The translations under genes and the position numbers were made by a program. The notes under the pieces were generated by a model that was not told where the DNA came from, did no database searches, and was given only the letters and a program-made list of their open reading frames with translations. Shown here in pieces: positions 35,615 to 43,954 of a DNA stretch of 64,000 bases. Where the stretch lies: NCBI RefSeq assembly GCF_002873135.1, contig NZ_MCVI01000072.1, positions 62,001-126,000 on the forward strand. Direction: 5' to 3'. Source of the DNA: Shewanella sp. 10N.286.48.A6. GTDB taxonomy: Bacteria; Pseudomonadota; Gammaproteobacteria; Enterobacterales; Shewanellaceae. The stretch's first letter is position 1, and every line of letters begins with the position of its first letter.

Positions 35615-35709
35615 GATTGCTCTCGATTAATACTCAAGAAACAATGATGTTAGGCTTGGGTATGGTGAGTTAAATGTGCGCCGAAAACGCAATAAACTAA
35701 GGTGGCTCC

Positions 35710-35988
35710 TTAGGTGCGGTACAAAATTTTTATCACATGCCAACCGAACTTGGTTTTAACTAAATGGGGGGTAATAAGCTCACCAGTAAAACAGACTCTA
35801 TCGAATTGTGGCACCATTTGACCTTTTTTAAATTCACCTAAGTTACCGCCACTTTTTCCTGAAGGGCACGATGAATGTTTTCTTGCTAGCACATCAAATT
35901 TAGCGCCATTATCAAGTTGCTTGATTAAGTCTTCTGCTTGGGTTTTGTGTTTAACTAATATGTGCAGTGCTGCAGCGGTTCTGGCCAT
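35710..35988 (-). CDS. ppiC: Parvulin-type peptidyl-prolyl isomerase (PpiC)
   Basis: 92-residue cytoplasmic single-domain isomerase that speeds cis/trans turning of prolyl bonds. The family motif [15 protein letters not shown] opens the protein, with [27 protein letters not shown] in the middle and [10 protein letters not shown] at the end. Length and layout equal E. coli PpiC. GATTGGAGAGTCCCC provides a good ribosome-binding site before ATG 35988. It is divergent from the DsbA-family gene at 36137. Confidence 0.95.
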   Translation of the reverse strand: MARTAAALHILVKHKTQAEDLIKQLDNGAKFDVLARKHSSCPSGKSGGNLGEFKKGQMVPQFDRVCFTGELITPHLVKTKFGWHVIKILYRT

Positions 35989-36136
35989 GGGGACTCTCCA
36001 ATCAATAATGGCCAGATTATACCTTGTTTAATGGCAAAATTTGAATCGAATTTAATCGCCCGAGTTTGACTCTGATTTTTAGTTGAATTGATGGTATAAC
36101 AGCTAGCTTAGTCCCTTTAAAACAGATGAGTGATAC

Positions 36137-36808
36137 ATGCCTCAACGACTCAGCAGCCCGTTAGTGGATCAGCCATTAGCCCGTAAGCAAGTGCAATTGT
36201 TTTACGTTTACGACCCTATGTGCAGCTGGTGCTGGGGATATCGCCCCACTTGGCTGGCATTAGCTGAGCAAATCAAGCTGCAGTTGCCTCAGGTGCAACT
36301 GACATACCTGTTAGGCGGCTTAGCCCCAGACTCCGATGTGCCAATGCCACTAGAAATGCAGCAATTTTTAGCTAACACCTGGCAAAAAATAGCGACGCAG
36401 CTAGGAACCCAATTTAATTTTGATTTTTGGCGTCAATGCAAGCCAAGGCGTTCGACTTATCCCGCCTGTCGGGCTTGCCTTGTGGCAAGGCACTATGGTT
36501 TAGAGCAGCAAATGCTGTTTGCCATTCAACAAGGCTATTATTTGCAGGCGCAAAACCCCTCAGATGACAGCACACTCATTGCATTCGCAAGCCAACTGGG
36601 TATTGATGAAGCAGACTTTAGGGCGAAATTAACCTCCAGTGCCACGCAGCAGCAATTACTGTCAGAGCTTAATGTTGCTCAGTCTTTACCTATTGAGGGT
36701 TTTCCGTCACTGGTATTGGCGATTGATCAGCAAAGCTATTGTGTTCCATTGGATTATAAAGATGTTAATGTCAGTCTAAAAGCGATTAACAAGCTGTTAG
36801 CTGAGTAA
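36137..36808 (+). CDS. DsbA-family thiol oxidoreductase-like protein
   Basis: 223 residues with a thioredoxin fold carrying an inserted helical domain. The active-site motif CSWCWG (about 31-36) and the cis-proline loop GFPSLVL (about 194-200) are seen. There is no signal peptide, so it is probably cytoplasmic, as in FrnE-like or 2-hydroxychromene isomerase-like members. An RxxxPACRA segment in the middle (about 109-117) holds two further cysteines. The substrate is unknown. ATG at 36137, divergent from ppiC. A strong bidirectional terminator follows. Confidence 0.87.
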   Translation: MPQRLSSPLVDQPLARKQVQLFYVYDPMCSWCWGYRPTWLALAEQIKLQLPQVQLTYLLGGLAPDSDVPMPLEMQQFLANTWQKIATQLGTQFNFDFWRQCKPRRSTYPACRACLVARHYGLEQQMLFAIQQGYYLQAQNPSDDSTLIAFASQLGIDEADFRAKLTSSATQQQLLSELNVAQSLPIEGFPSLVLAIDQQSYCVPLDYKDVNVSLKAINKLLAE

Positions 36809-36841
36809 CTATCAGTTATTTTTGGTTAATGACAGGCACAA

Positions 36842-36870
36842 AAAAACCAGTTGCAAGGCAACTGGTTTTT
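36842..36870. terminator. Bidirectional terminator
   Basis: 13-bp perfect stem AAAAACCAGTTGC (36842-36854) with GCAACTGGTTTTT (36858-36870), AAG loop. It serves the converging DsbA-family and cytochrome genes. Confidence 0.88.
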
Positions 36871-36954
36871 ATTGCTCTTTATAGAGCGCTTACACTTGAT
36901 TAACTAGTTTGGCCAAATCTGGATTATGGTCAAGCTACATCAAGGTTAAGGAGC

Positions 36955-37185
36955 TTATTTTACTGTGTGGCAATCAGCACATTCAGTAATAGTAAGATCT
37001 GGTGTATGTAGATCAGTATCTAACTCGTGAGCGTCAGTTAGGCTGTGACAATCATTACAAGTTTCGATGTTTGCTTCCATTTCAGCATGCTCTTCAACAT
37101 TGATAGCATTGTGACAATCAACACAATCAACAGCAAAAGCAGAACCTGCAAACATAAGTGCAGCAATCATAGATAAATATTTCAT
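36955..37185 (-). CDS. Small tri-heme c-type cytochrome
   Basis: 76-residue periplasmic electron carrier. The signal peptide is about 1-18 (ending AFA). The mature part of about 58 residues has exactly three CXXCH motifs (CVDCH, CNDCH, CADCH) and three further His (in EEH, DAH and DLH) that could be the distal ligands, so all three hemes may be bis-histidine. The usual small tetraheme cytochrome of Shewanella has about 90 mature residues and four hemes, so this is a different, smaller protein. GGAG precedes the ATG at 37185 by five bases. No reductase gene is adjacent. The likely role is electron transfer in respiration or periplasmic storage. Confidence 0.88.
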   Translation of the reverse strand: MKYLSMIAALMFAGSAFAVDCVDCHNAINVEEHAEMEANIETCNDCHSLTDAHELDTDLHTPDLTITECADCHTVK

Positions 37186-37570
37186 AGTAACTCCATCATC
37201 AGTTAAGGGGCTTAATCGCCCATGCTAAGAACCTAAGTTGGCCTTAACAAACTGCGCATACTCAATGAACCAATATCTTAATGAAAATAAATCCGTTACT
37301 TTAAAACTAAGAACACTGAAAATTGGATAGCACATTTTTTAAATTAGTCTTTGTAATACAGCCTAAACTGCCTTACTCGAAGACTATCTTATCGATTTAT
37401 GTTAATTGAAACTTAAAATTGCCCTTAAAGCTACAGTTTTGCATTTTCTAGCTTAGTTAATTCTCAAGGTTGTGATCTGCTTAATAAAATTCTAGAAAAT
37501 TAAAATGTGTTAACCCTATCCGAGTTCAGAATTAACAGGGGGAAATTTTTGGAGAAAGCGGCTTAATCAT
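37186..37570. other. 385-bp intergenic region
   Basis: No coding sequence is supported. It holds the cytochrome promoter region on the minus strand. A single TGTGATC word (37470-37476) resembles one half of a CRP site, but no second half is spaced correctly. Confidence 0.4.
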
Positions 37571-38215
37571 TTAGGCGCGACAGATCTTAATCCATTTATC
37601 TGGTAGTGGATTAAGTAATGGCTGGAGCTGCGAAACATCATGATAAAGCCAGTTGTTAATCTCGGTAGACGGAATAAACAATGGCATGCGGTGGTGATAC
37701 TGAGCGCATTTATCATTAGGGTTAATGGTAAGTGTAACCAGTTGATTTTCTTCAGGGTACAGTATGCCAGCCATAAACAATGGCTTATTAGCTGCGTGAC
37801 TGAAACGATACTTTTGTTTTTTAGTCTGGCGTTCATCGCGCCACTCAAACCAAGCACTACAAGGGATGATACAGCGCTGCTGTTTAAAGGCATTGGCAAA
37901 GGTTGCTTTGTCGGCCGCGGTTTCTCCTTGGGCATTAATAATGATTTTTTTAGACCAATTAGGTTTTATCCCCCAAAGGCTATTTATGACAGTTAAAGGC
38001 GGAATATTTGCCGAGTGACTTATTGTTGCAATTGCAGTGCTACTAGGGTCTGCGGCATTTATTGATGGGGTTGTTTCAGGGCAAGTACGAGTGATGCAGG
38101 TAACAGTATCTGTTGGGCGTAAATCAAGGTTTGTTTGTATCGACAGTGGCATATCAAACAAGTCATCAAGTGTTTGCTTCATGCCATCAAATAGCATTTC
38201 AATTCTGCCACACAT
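37571..38215 (-). CDS. SRAP-domain protein (HMCES/YedK family, abasic-site crosslinker)
   Basis: 214-residue protein that forms a covalent bond with abasic sites in single-stranded DNA through its N-terminal Cys. The start is set at the second ATG (38215) so that Cys follows Met (MCGR), as the chemistry needs Cys2. Seen in order: MCGR, NAQGET (about 95-100), SAWFEW with the conserved Glu (about 120-125) and HHRMPLF with the conserved His (about 176-182). A Ser/Thr/Pro/Ala-rich insertion of about 25 residues (about 45-72) sits between early strands and is not usual. Alone on its strand; a DNA repair setting is not seen around it. Confidence 0.9.
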   Translation of the reverse strand: MCGRIEMLFDGMKQTLDDLFDMPLSIQTNLDLRPTDTVTCITRTCPETTPSINAADPSSTAIATISHSANIPPLTVINSLWGIKPNWSKKIIINAQGETAADKATFANAFKQQRCIIPCSAWFEWRDERQTKKQKYRFSHAANKPLFMAGILYPEENQLVTLTINPNDKCAQYHHRMPLFIPSTEINNWLYHDVSQLQPLLNPLPDKWIKICRA

Positions 38216-38218
38216 CAT

Positions 38219-38531
38219 TTCGGCCCCTTTTTAATTCCATTCACTTAAAGTAGCATTTTTTCCCATGAGTTTGACTAATGATTTGTGTCGAGTAGCTTTG
38301 AAAATTTGCTTAAATAGCATTCTCGACTTTAAAAATTCAAACGAGCGTATAAATTTTTCAAAAATTTTTTGCTTCAGCGCACACGTGTAAGTTTATGAAA
38401 TGCTGGTATTATTTTTTAAATGTTACTTTGTTGTTGTAATTATTGGGTTTATTTTTAATTAGAATGTTTGATCTAATTTAATTTTTGTGACGTAATGCAC
38501 ACTATTAGTCTGGTCTGATGAGTGTAAAACT
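38219..38531. other. 313-bp intergenic region before the fadE-like gene
   Basis: AT-rich with several T-runs and no coding sequence. It contains the FadR-like site near the start codon (38510-38522) and a TTCAAACG word (38334-38341) that resembles half of a PsrA site. Confidence 0.45.
38510..38522. promoter_or_regulatory. Candidate FadR operator at the fadE-like gene
   Basis: CTGGTCTGATGAG differs at two places from the palindrome CTGGTCNGACCAG that forms the core of enteric FadR sites. It ends nine bases before the ATG at 38532, fitting repression of a fatty-acid degradation gene. No FadR gene is in the window. Confidence 0.45.
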
Positions 38532-40769
38532 ATGAGCTTAAGAACAACATTTAAAAAAGTATTGCCAAGTATTTCGACGACAGAACAAGAAGCGTTAGAT
38601 GCCGGAGATGTTTGGTTAGAAGGGTCTATTTATCAGGGCATTCCTGATTTTGCCGCCTTACGTGACATTCCTGGGGCAACGCTGTCAGCTGATGAGCAAG
38701 CTTTCCTCGATGGCCCGGTGCAAACATTAATCGAAATGGTTGATGATTTTGAGATTCAAAATGGTAAACACTTACCAGACAATATTCTTACTTACTTAAA
38801 AGAAAACAAATTCTTCTCCTTAATTATTCCTAAGTCTTACGGTGGACTTGAGTTTAGCCCTTATGCTAACTCAACTATCGTAGCGACCATTGCTGCTAAA
38901 AGTTCTGCGGTTGCTGTTACGGTCATGGTGCCTAACTCTTTAGGTCCTGGCGAGTTATTAATGCACTACGGTTTAGATAGCCAACGTGACTTTTGGTTGC
39001 CTCGTTTAGCTAACGGCCAAGAAATTCCATGTTTTGCGTTAACAAGCCCTGAAGCGGGTTCTGATGCTGGTGGTATTCCTGATATTGGTACCGTCACCAT
39101 GGGTGAGTACCAAGGTGAACAAGTTCTCGGTTTATCAGTAACTTGGGATAAGCGTTATATCACCTTAGCGCCAATCGCTACGGTACTCGGTTTAGCGTTT
39201 AAAGTTGAAGATCCACAAGGTTTATTAGGCGGCAAAGAACAGCTTGGTATTACTTGTGCGCTTATTCCTAAGGCGCACCCTGGTGTGCAATTAGGTAACC
39301 GTCATGATCCTATGGGCTGTCGTTTTTATAACGGTACTACCCGTGGTGAGAATGTGTTTATTCCAATGGACTTTATTATTGGTGGTCAAAGCAACATAGG
39401 TCGCGGCTGGCAAATGCTGGTTAGCTGTTTAGGTGCTGGCCGTGGTATTTCGCTGCCGGCTTTAGGTGTTTCAGTTAGCCAATGTTCATTTAAGTCTTCT
39501 GCTGAATATGCCGCTGTGCGTGAACAGTTTGGTTTATCAATTGGTAAGTTTGAAGGTATTCAAGAAAAGCTTGCAGATATTGCCGGTAAAACTTACTTGC
39601 AAGAGGCGATGCGAGTGCTAACCACTGAAGGATTAGGTTTAGGCTTAAAACCTTCTGTAGTAACAGCTATTGCTAAGTATCACATGACAGAGCTTGGACG
39701 TGATGTTCTTGATTCTGCTATGGATATTCAAGCTGGTAAAGCGATTCAACGTGGACCACAAAATACCTTAGCATCAGGTTATGTGGCGCAACCTATTGCA
39801 ATTACCGTTGAAGGTGCCAACATTCTAACCCGTAACTTGATGATTTTTGGTCAAGGGGTGATGCGTTGTCATCCTCACTTACAAAGTATGGTTGAATCAA
39901 TTCATAGTGATGCAAGTGATGCTGATAAAACCTTTAACCGTATTTTCAGACAAACCGTAGGTTACAGTGTTGGTAATAGTTTACGCGCATTCAAATTAGG
40001 CGTATTGCCATTTACTGCTCCTGCTTCATCTGCATTGCCTGAAGTTATTGGTTACGAAAAATCAGTACACAAGCTTGCATCTAAACTGGCTGTTTATGCT
40101 GACTTCTCGTTGCTTGTATTAGGCGGCAAGCTTAAACAGGCTGAAATGATCTCAGCACGTCTAGGTGATGTAATGAGTTACCTTTATGCGGCGATGGCAT
40201 CGATTCGTTTTTACGAGCAAAAAGTGTCAGCAGATGAGCGCATGCAAGCTAAGCCATACTTTGATTACGCGACTCGTTGGGCGCTATGTAAAGCTGAAGA
40301 AGCACTACTAGGCTTCCTAGAGAACTTCCCATCTAAGCCGACTCGTCAGTTCATGCGTTTAATCACCATGACTTACTCAGCTAAAATGCCAAAAGTGAAT
40401 GATGATTTGGTCAGAGAGCTTGCCCATCAAGCCCAGCTTGATACCACATTTAAAAAGCAGTTAACTCATTTAATTAAGCCTGTTGCTGGTGATGGTAACT
40501 ACATTAATGAGCAAGCTTACTTAGCTAAAATGGCATGTTTACCTATGCTAGCTAAAGTGAAAAAGGCCCTTAAACAGCGTGTATTTAAAGCTGGGGTTCG
40601 TTTCTCGTTAACACTGGATGCCGCGCTTGAAGCTAAGGTTATTACAGCCGATGAGCATAAGCAGCTGCAAGATTACAACTTAAAGCGTGAACGTGCGATC
40701 CGAGTTGATGAGTTTGATTTTGATATGAACATAATTACCGATAAAGCGGATTTAAAAATCGCTAACTAA
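38532..40769 (+). CDS. Acyl-CoA dehydrogenase, FadE family (soluble form)
   Basis: FAD enzyme of fatty-acid beta-oxidation, first step. 745 residues with the acyl-CoA dehydrogenase N-terminal, middle (CFALTSPEAGSDAGG, about 168-182) and C-terminal domains, and the FadE-type C-terminal extension of about 250 residues. ITVEGANILTRNLMIFGQG near residue 425-443 is the conserved active-site stretch of FadE. E. coli FadE is 814 residues and starts with two membrane helices; those are absent here. A candidate FadR site overlaps the leader. A terminator follows. Chain-length range is unknown. Confidence 0.93.
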   Translation: MSLRTTFKKVLPSISTTEQEALDAGDVWLEGSIYQGIPDFAALRDIPGATLSADEQAFLDGPVQTLIEMVDDFEIQNGKHLPDNILTYLKENKFFSLIIPKSYGGLEFSPYANSTIVATIAAKSSAVAVTVMVPNSLGPGELLMHYGLDSQRDFWLPRLANGQEIPCFALTSPEAGSDAGGIPDIGTVTMGEYQGEQVLGLSVTWDKRYITLAPIATVLGLAFKVEDPQGLLGGKEQLGITCALIPKAHPGVQLGNRHDPMGCRFYNGTTRGENVFIPMDFIIGGQSNIGRGWQMLVSCLGAGRGISLPALGVSVSQCSFKSSAEYAAVREQFGLSIGKFEGIQEKLADIAGKTYLQEAMRVLTTEGLGLGLKPSVVTAIAKYHMTELGRDVLDSAMDIQAGKAIQRGPQNTLASGYVAQPIAITVEGANILTRNLMIFGQGVMRCHPHLQSMVESIHSDASDADKTFNRIFRQTVGYSVGNSLRAFKLGVLPFTAPASSALPEVIGYEKSVHKLASKLAVYADFSLLVLGGKLKQAEMISARLGDVMSYLYAAMASIRFYEQKVSADERMQAKPYFDYATRWALCKAEEALLGFLENFPSKPTRQFMRLITMTYSAKMPKVNDDLVRELAHQAQLDTTFKKQLTHLIKPVAGDGNYINEQAYLAKMACLPMLAKVKKALKQRVFKAGVRFSLTLDAALEAKVITADEHKQLQDYNLKRERAIRVDEFDFDMNIITDKADLKIAN

Positions 40770-40800
40770 TATCGCTAAAATCAGCCTTGTTTAGGATGTT

Positions 40801-40826
40801 AAAAGCCGCTTTTAAGCGGCTTTTTT
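40801..40826 (+). terminator. Intrinsic terminator after the fadE-like gene
   Basis: AAAAGCCGCTT (40801-40811) pairs with AAGCGGCTTTT (40814-40824), T-run to 40826. The innermost pairs must open to make a loop. Confidence 0.85.
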
Positions 40827-41014
40827 GCGTTTAGGGCTTATGTTGGCAAGATTAATGTTTGATTAATTGTCGATTAAATTGTAACCGGCTCACAATTTTG
40901 TATTAAAGCTGTATTTTAAGCGCGTCTTAATCATCAAAGTTTGATCTTAGTTCGTTTTTTGCTCAGCGCTAGGGCGTATAAATTAATGATGGTCACTAAC
41001 TTTGTGGAGGAATA

Positions 41015-41593
41015 ATGACTCGTGCTTATAACAGCAAATTGGCGTTAATACTCAAGGTGACTTTTATTTGCTTGCTGCCCAGTGTTGGTCATGGTGCTGA
41101 GGCCATTGTGGGCGGCGTTGTGGGTTATGCCGATTATAGCGCTTCTTCTGTGGGGCTTTCTGATACTCAAGAAAGTGGCATTAATTATCAATATAGAACA
41201 GCGATAACGTTAAACCCAAGTAACCGTTTATACGGTGCTTATTCCTATAATTCTGATGATATGACTCAGCATGAAGGACTATTAGTCTCCTATGACCGAC
41301 TGTTTTCGGTTGATGATGTACATGATATAAAATGGTTTATTGGTGCTTCTGCAGGGTTTAGCGGTAATGAAATTCAATTAACCGATTTAGATCGAAGTTA
41401 TCAAGACTCTGGCAGCAGCTATGTTTATGGCGGACAAGTGGGTTTTCTATTTGATTTGGGACATGATTTTACATCTGAGATAGGTTTTCGTTATTTAAGG
41501 CATAATGTCACTTCTTCGATGGAATATAACAGTGCTGCGTTATCAGTTAATGATGCTGAGCAAATTTACTTCGGCATTGATTTTACCTTTTAA
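41015..41593 (+). CDS. Small outer-membrane beta-barrel protein of unknown function
   Basis: 192 residues. The signal peptide ends about residue 27 (GHG-AEA). The rest alternates strands with aromatic ends and Asp/Ser-rich turns (for example GYADYSASSVGL, RTAITLNPSNRLYGAYSYNSDD, YFGIDFTF at the end). The last residue is Phe, as is usual for outer-membrane barrels, and about eight strands would fit. GGAGG lies four bases before the ATG at 41015. The family is not named. Convergent with a TM2-domain gene pair. Confidence 0.8.
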   Translation: MTRAYNSKLALILKVTFICLLPSVGHGAEAIVGGVVGYADYSASSVGLSDTQESGINYQYRTAITLNPSNRLYGAYSYNSDDMTQHEGLLVSYDRLFSVDDVHDIKWFIGASAGFSGNEIQLTDLDRSYQDSGSSYVYGGQVGFLFDLGHDFTSEIGFRYLRHNVTSSMEYNSAALSVNDAEQIYFGIDFTF

Positions 41594-41607
41594 TCGCTTG
41601 TAATAAA

Positions 41608-41639
41608 AAAGCCATATCAAAATGAATTGATACGGCTTT
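41608..41639. terminator. Probable bidirectional terminator
   Basis: Arms 41608-41620 and 41627-41639 pair over 13 bp with one A-C mismatch. It lies between converging genes with A/T runs on both sides. Confidence 0.7.
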
Positions 41640-41688
41640 AAAACTAAGCGGGTTAACTTTTTTAGCCCACTATTAATTTAGTCATCAA

Positions 41689-41934
41689 TTAACTTGCTTT
41701 GATAAACTTGCCTTCAGAATCTTTAAAACTACCAACGGCTATGATAATAAAGTCGATTAGTGTCCAAATACCAAAACCACCTAAAGTTAATAGCATTAGG
41801 ATACCAGTACCAATTTTACCTGCATAAAAACGGTGCGCACCGAACATACCTAGGAAAAAACATAATAGTAGCGTTGGTACGAATCCTTTGTCGCTTACTT
41901 GGACATCTGCAGTTGCTGTTTGTACTTCTGACAT
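41689..41934 (-). CDS. TM2-domain membrane protein
   Basis: 81 residues from ATG 41934, chosen because GAGGGA lies at good spacing upstream; the frame is open to 41949. The TM2 domain covers most of the protein: first helix with [20 protein letters not shown], the polar [11 protein letters not shown] turn, a second helix and a C-terminal [17 protein letters not shown]. The family is widespread and its molecular role is not well known. Another TM2 protein lies immediately upstream on the same strand with a 15-bp gap, so this is a pair. Confidence 0.88.
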   Translation of the reverse strand: MSEVQTATADVQVSDKGFVPTLLLCFFLGMFGAHRFYAGKIGTGILMLLTLGGFGIWTLIDFIIIAVGSFKDSEGKFIKAS

Positions 41935-41949
41935 AAATAAATCCCTCAA

Positions 41950-42252
41950 TTATAATTTTTGTCCTGGATAGGTAATCAACTTACCTTTCCCGTCCCTATA
42001 GCTTCCAACTAGAAGCATAAAAGTGACCACTATAGTGTGAATAACATCGATAACGATGAGACCTAAACCAAGTAGCGCGAGGGTGACGTCTTCAAACTGC
42101 ATGAGTGTTAGCCCTACAATGGCTAAAGATAAATCAAATACACCATGGCTAATACGGCCGCAGTAAAAATGATGAATTCCTAGCACTCCGAAAATACCGG
42201 AGAGGATAACTGCTACAGCGTAGTTTTTTTCTGATTTGACAGAATCAGTCAC
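41950..42252 (-). CDS. TM2-like membrane protein
   Basis: 100 residues starting at GTG 42252, which has a perfect AGGAGG (42259-42264) six bases upstream; the ORF extends to 42294 but without a ribosome-binding site. Three hydrophobic stretches are seen; the first holds the TM2 turn GIHHFYCGRISHG, and the end reads LVGSYRDGKGKLI, which parallels [10 protein letters not shown] in the neighbour. It is probably a diverged paralogue, with about one extra helix. Co-transcribed with the TM2 gene at 41689. Confidence 0.85.
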   Translation of the reverse strand: MTDSVKSEKNYAVAVILSGIFGVLGIHHFYCGRISHGVFDLSLAIVGLTLMQFEDVTLALLGLGLIVIDVIHTIVVTFMLLVGSYRDGKGKLITYPGQKL

Positions 42253-42336
42253 TTTCAACCTCCTTGATGAAAATCTTAAAGTTTTATATAGCAAAGGCTT
42301 ACCTTTATCAATCTAAAGTTGTTAATAAATAAGTTA

Positions 42337-42351
42337 ATTTGTGTCACAAAT
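42337..42351. promoter_or_regulatory. 15-bp palindrome in a divergent promoter region
   Basis: ATTTGTG-T-CACAAAT, perfect arms of seven, about 85 bp upstream of the TM2 gene start (minus) and 187 bp before the amidohydrolase gene (plus). It could be an operator for either. The spacing is not that of a CRP site. Confidence 0.35.
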
Positions 42352-42537
42352 CTAGGTTTAATAAGAAATTTGAATAACGATAGGTTAAATCAATGAGAGC
42401 TTATATCCGAGCTGCAGGCTATACATGAATGGTTTTTCGATAATGTTTCTGTTAACGCTAATGTGAAAAAGTTGTAAATTATGATTAAGTTAGGCATGTT
42501 AACCTTCGGGTAAAATTAAAAATATAAGAAGGGTTAT

Positions 42538-43896
42538 ATGTCATATCTAGCAATAGCAGCAACTAGACGAATTCAATATTATTTGAGTCATAAAAAATCG
42601 TTTAACCTAGCGATTATAGTCGGTTTATGTAGCGTAATACCTTCAATACAATCAGCCGATTTTAAAGTCATCCACGCTGGCGAATTACTTTCCATTGCAG
42701 GTGAAAAAACCACTAAACAACAATCAATATTGATTAAAGATGGTCAAATCAGCGCCATCAACAGTGGCTATATTGAGCTTCCATCCAGCCAAATAACTGA
42801 AGCAGATACCCTTGAATATATTGACCTCAAAGACAGCTTTGTCATGGCGGGTTTAATGGATATGCACGTGCATTTACAAGGGGAGTTAGGGCCCAATAAT
42901 GACAGCGAAGCATTACGCATGTCAGATGCCGATGTGGCAATGAAAAGTGCTTATTTTGCAAATAAAACACTGTTAGCTGGTTTTACCACAGTAAGAGATT
43001 TAGGCGCCAAGCCTGAGCAGATTTATGCGCTTCGTGATGCGGTTAACAAAGGCTGGTTGGCAGGCCCTCGAATTATTGCCTCAGGCGGCGTCTCTGTCAC
43101 TGGTGGTCATGGTGATGTGGATGGGAAAAGCCCTGACTTACTGGATATGCTAACCTCTAAAACCATTTGTGATGGTCCCTTTGATTGCCGCCGTGCTACG
43201 CGTCGAGCGATAAAATATGGCGCTGATGTGATTAAGATTACCTCTACAGGCGGCGTGTTGTCAGATACCAATACCGGCACAGGCCAGCAGATGGCCAATG
43301 ACGAGTTAAAAGAAGTCATTGATGCAGCGCATGCATTAGGGCGTAAAGTCGCCAGCCATGCCCATGCGGCTGAAGGGATTAATGCGGCTCTGAGAGCAGG
43401 TGTTGATAGCATTGAACATGGCAGTTACGCCAATAAAGAATCGATTAAACTATTTAAAAAGTCAGGGGCTTACTTAGTGCCAACCCTGTTAGCGGGTGAC
43501 ACTGTGGTTCAAATGGCTAAAAGTGATGGCAACTTTATGTCTGAAGCAATTAAAGCCAAAGCGATTAGGGTCGGTCATGATATGCAAAACAACTTTGGTA
43601 ATGCCTATAAAGCGGGGGTTAACATTGCTTTTGGTACAGATAGCGGCGTATCACGCCACGGCGATAATGCTAAGGAGGCTGTGCTGATGAGTCAGGCGGG
43701 GATGAGCAATCAAGATATCTTAGTCAGTGCGACCATTAACGCTGCTGACCTTATTGATATGAGCGATACTCTAGGCACGCTAGCACAAGGTAAGCATGCT
43801 GACATTATTGCAATGAAAGCGAGCCCCCTTGAAAGTATTGATGCCTTACTTGATATTCATTTTGTCATGAAATCAGGTAAAGTACATAAGCAATAA
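42538..43896 (+). CDS. Amidohydrolase-family protein, exported (dipeptidase/imidazolonepropionase-like)
   Basis: 452 residues, with a long N-terminal basic stretch then a hydrophobic segment ending IQSA (about 22-39) that looks like a signal peptide. A metal-dependent hydrolase barrel follows. Visible are DMHVH (first metal ligands, about 103-107), the likely carbamylated Lys in VIKITSTGG (about 230-238), SHAHA (about 264-268), IEHGSY and FGTDSG with the catalytic Asp. This layout fits the Zn-dependent peptidase/amidase subgroup that acts on Xaa-Pro or acyl-lysine/arginine peptides. AAGAAGGG precedes ATG 42538. Terminator after the gene. Confidence 0.88.
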   Translation: MSYLAIAATRRIQYYLSHKKSFNLAIIVGLCSVIPSIQSADFKVIHAGELLSIAGEKTTKQQSILIKDGQISAINSGYIELPSSQITEADTLEYIDLKDSFVMAGLMDMHVHLQGELGPNNDSEALRMSDADVAMKSAYFANKTLLAGFTTVRDLGAKPEQIYALRDAVNKGWLAGPRIIASGGVSVTGGHGDVDGKSPDLLDMLTSKTICDGPFDCRRATRRAIKYGADVIKITSTGGVLSDTNTGTGQQMANDELKEVIDAAHALGRKVASHAHAAEGINAALRAGVDSIEHGSYANKESIKLFKKSGAYLVPTLLAGDTVVQMAKSDGNFMSEAIKAKAIRVGHDMQNNFGNAYKAGVNIAFGTDSGVSRHGDNAKEAVLMSQAGMSNQDILVSATINAADLIDMSDTLGTLAQGKHADIIAMKASPLESIDALLDIHFVMKSGKVHKQ

Positions 43897-43917
43897 CCTT
43901 GGCTAATCATTATCACC

Positions 43918-43940
43918 AAGGCTCCCGAAGGAGCCTTTTT
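43918..43940 (+). terminator. Intrinsic terminator after the amidohydrolase gene
   Basis: 8-bp stem AAGGCTCC (43918-43925) with GGAGCCTT (43930-43937), CGAA tetraloop, T-run to 43940. It is close to the end of the converging transporter gene. Confidence 0.88.
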
Positions 43941-43954
43941 AATGGATGGTTAAT

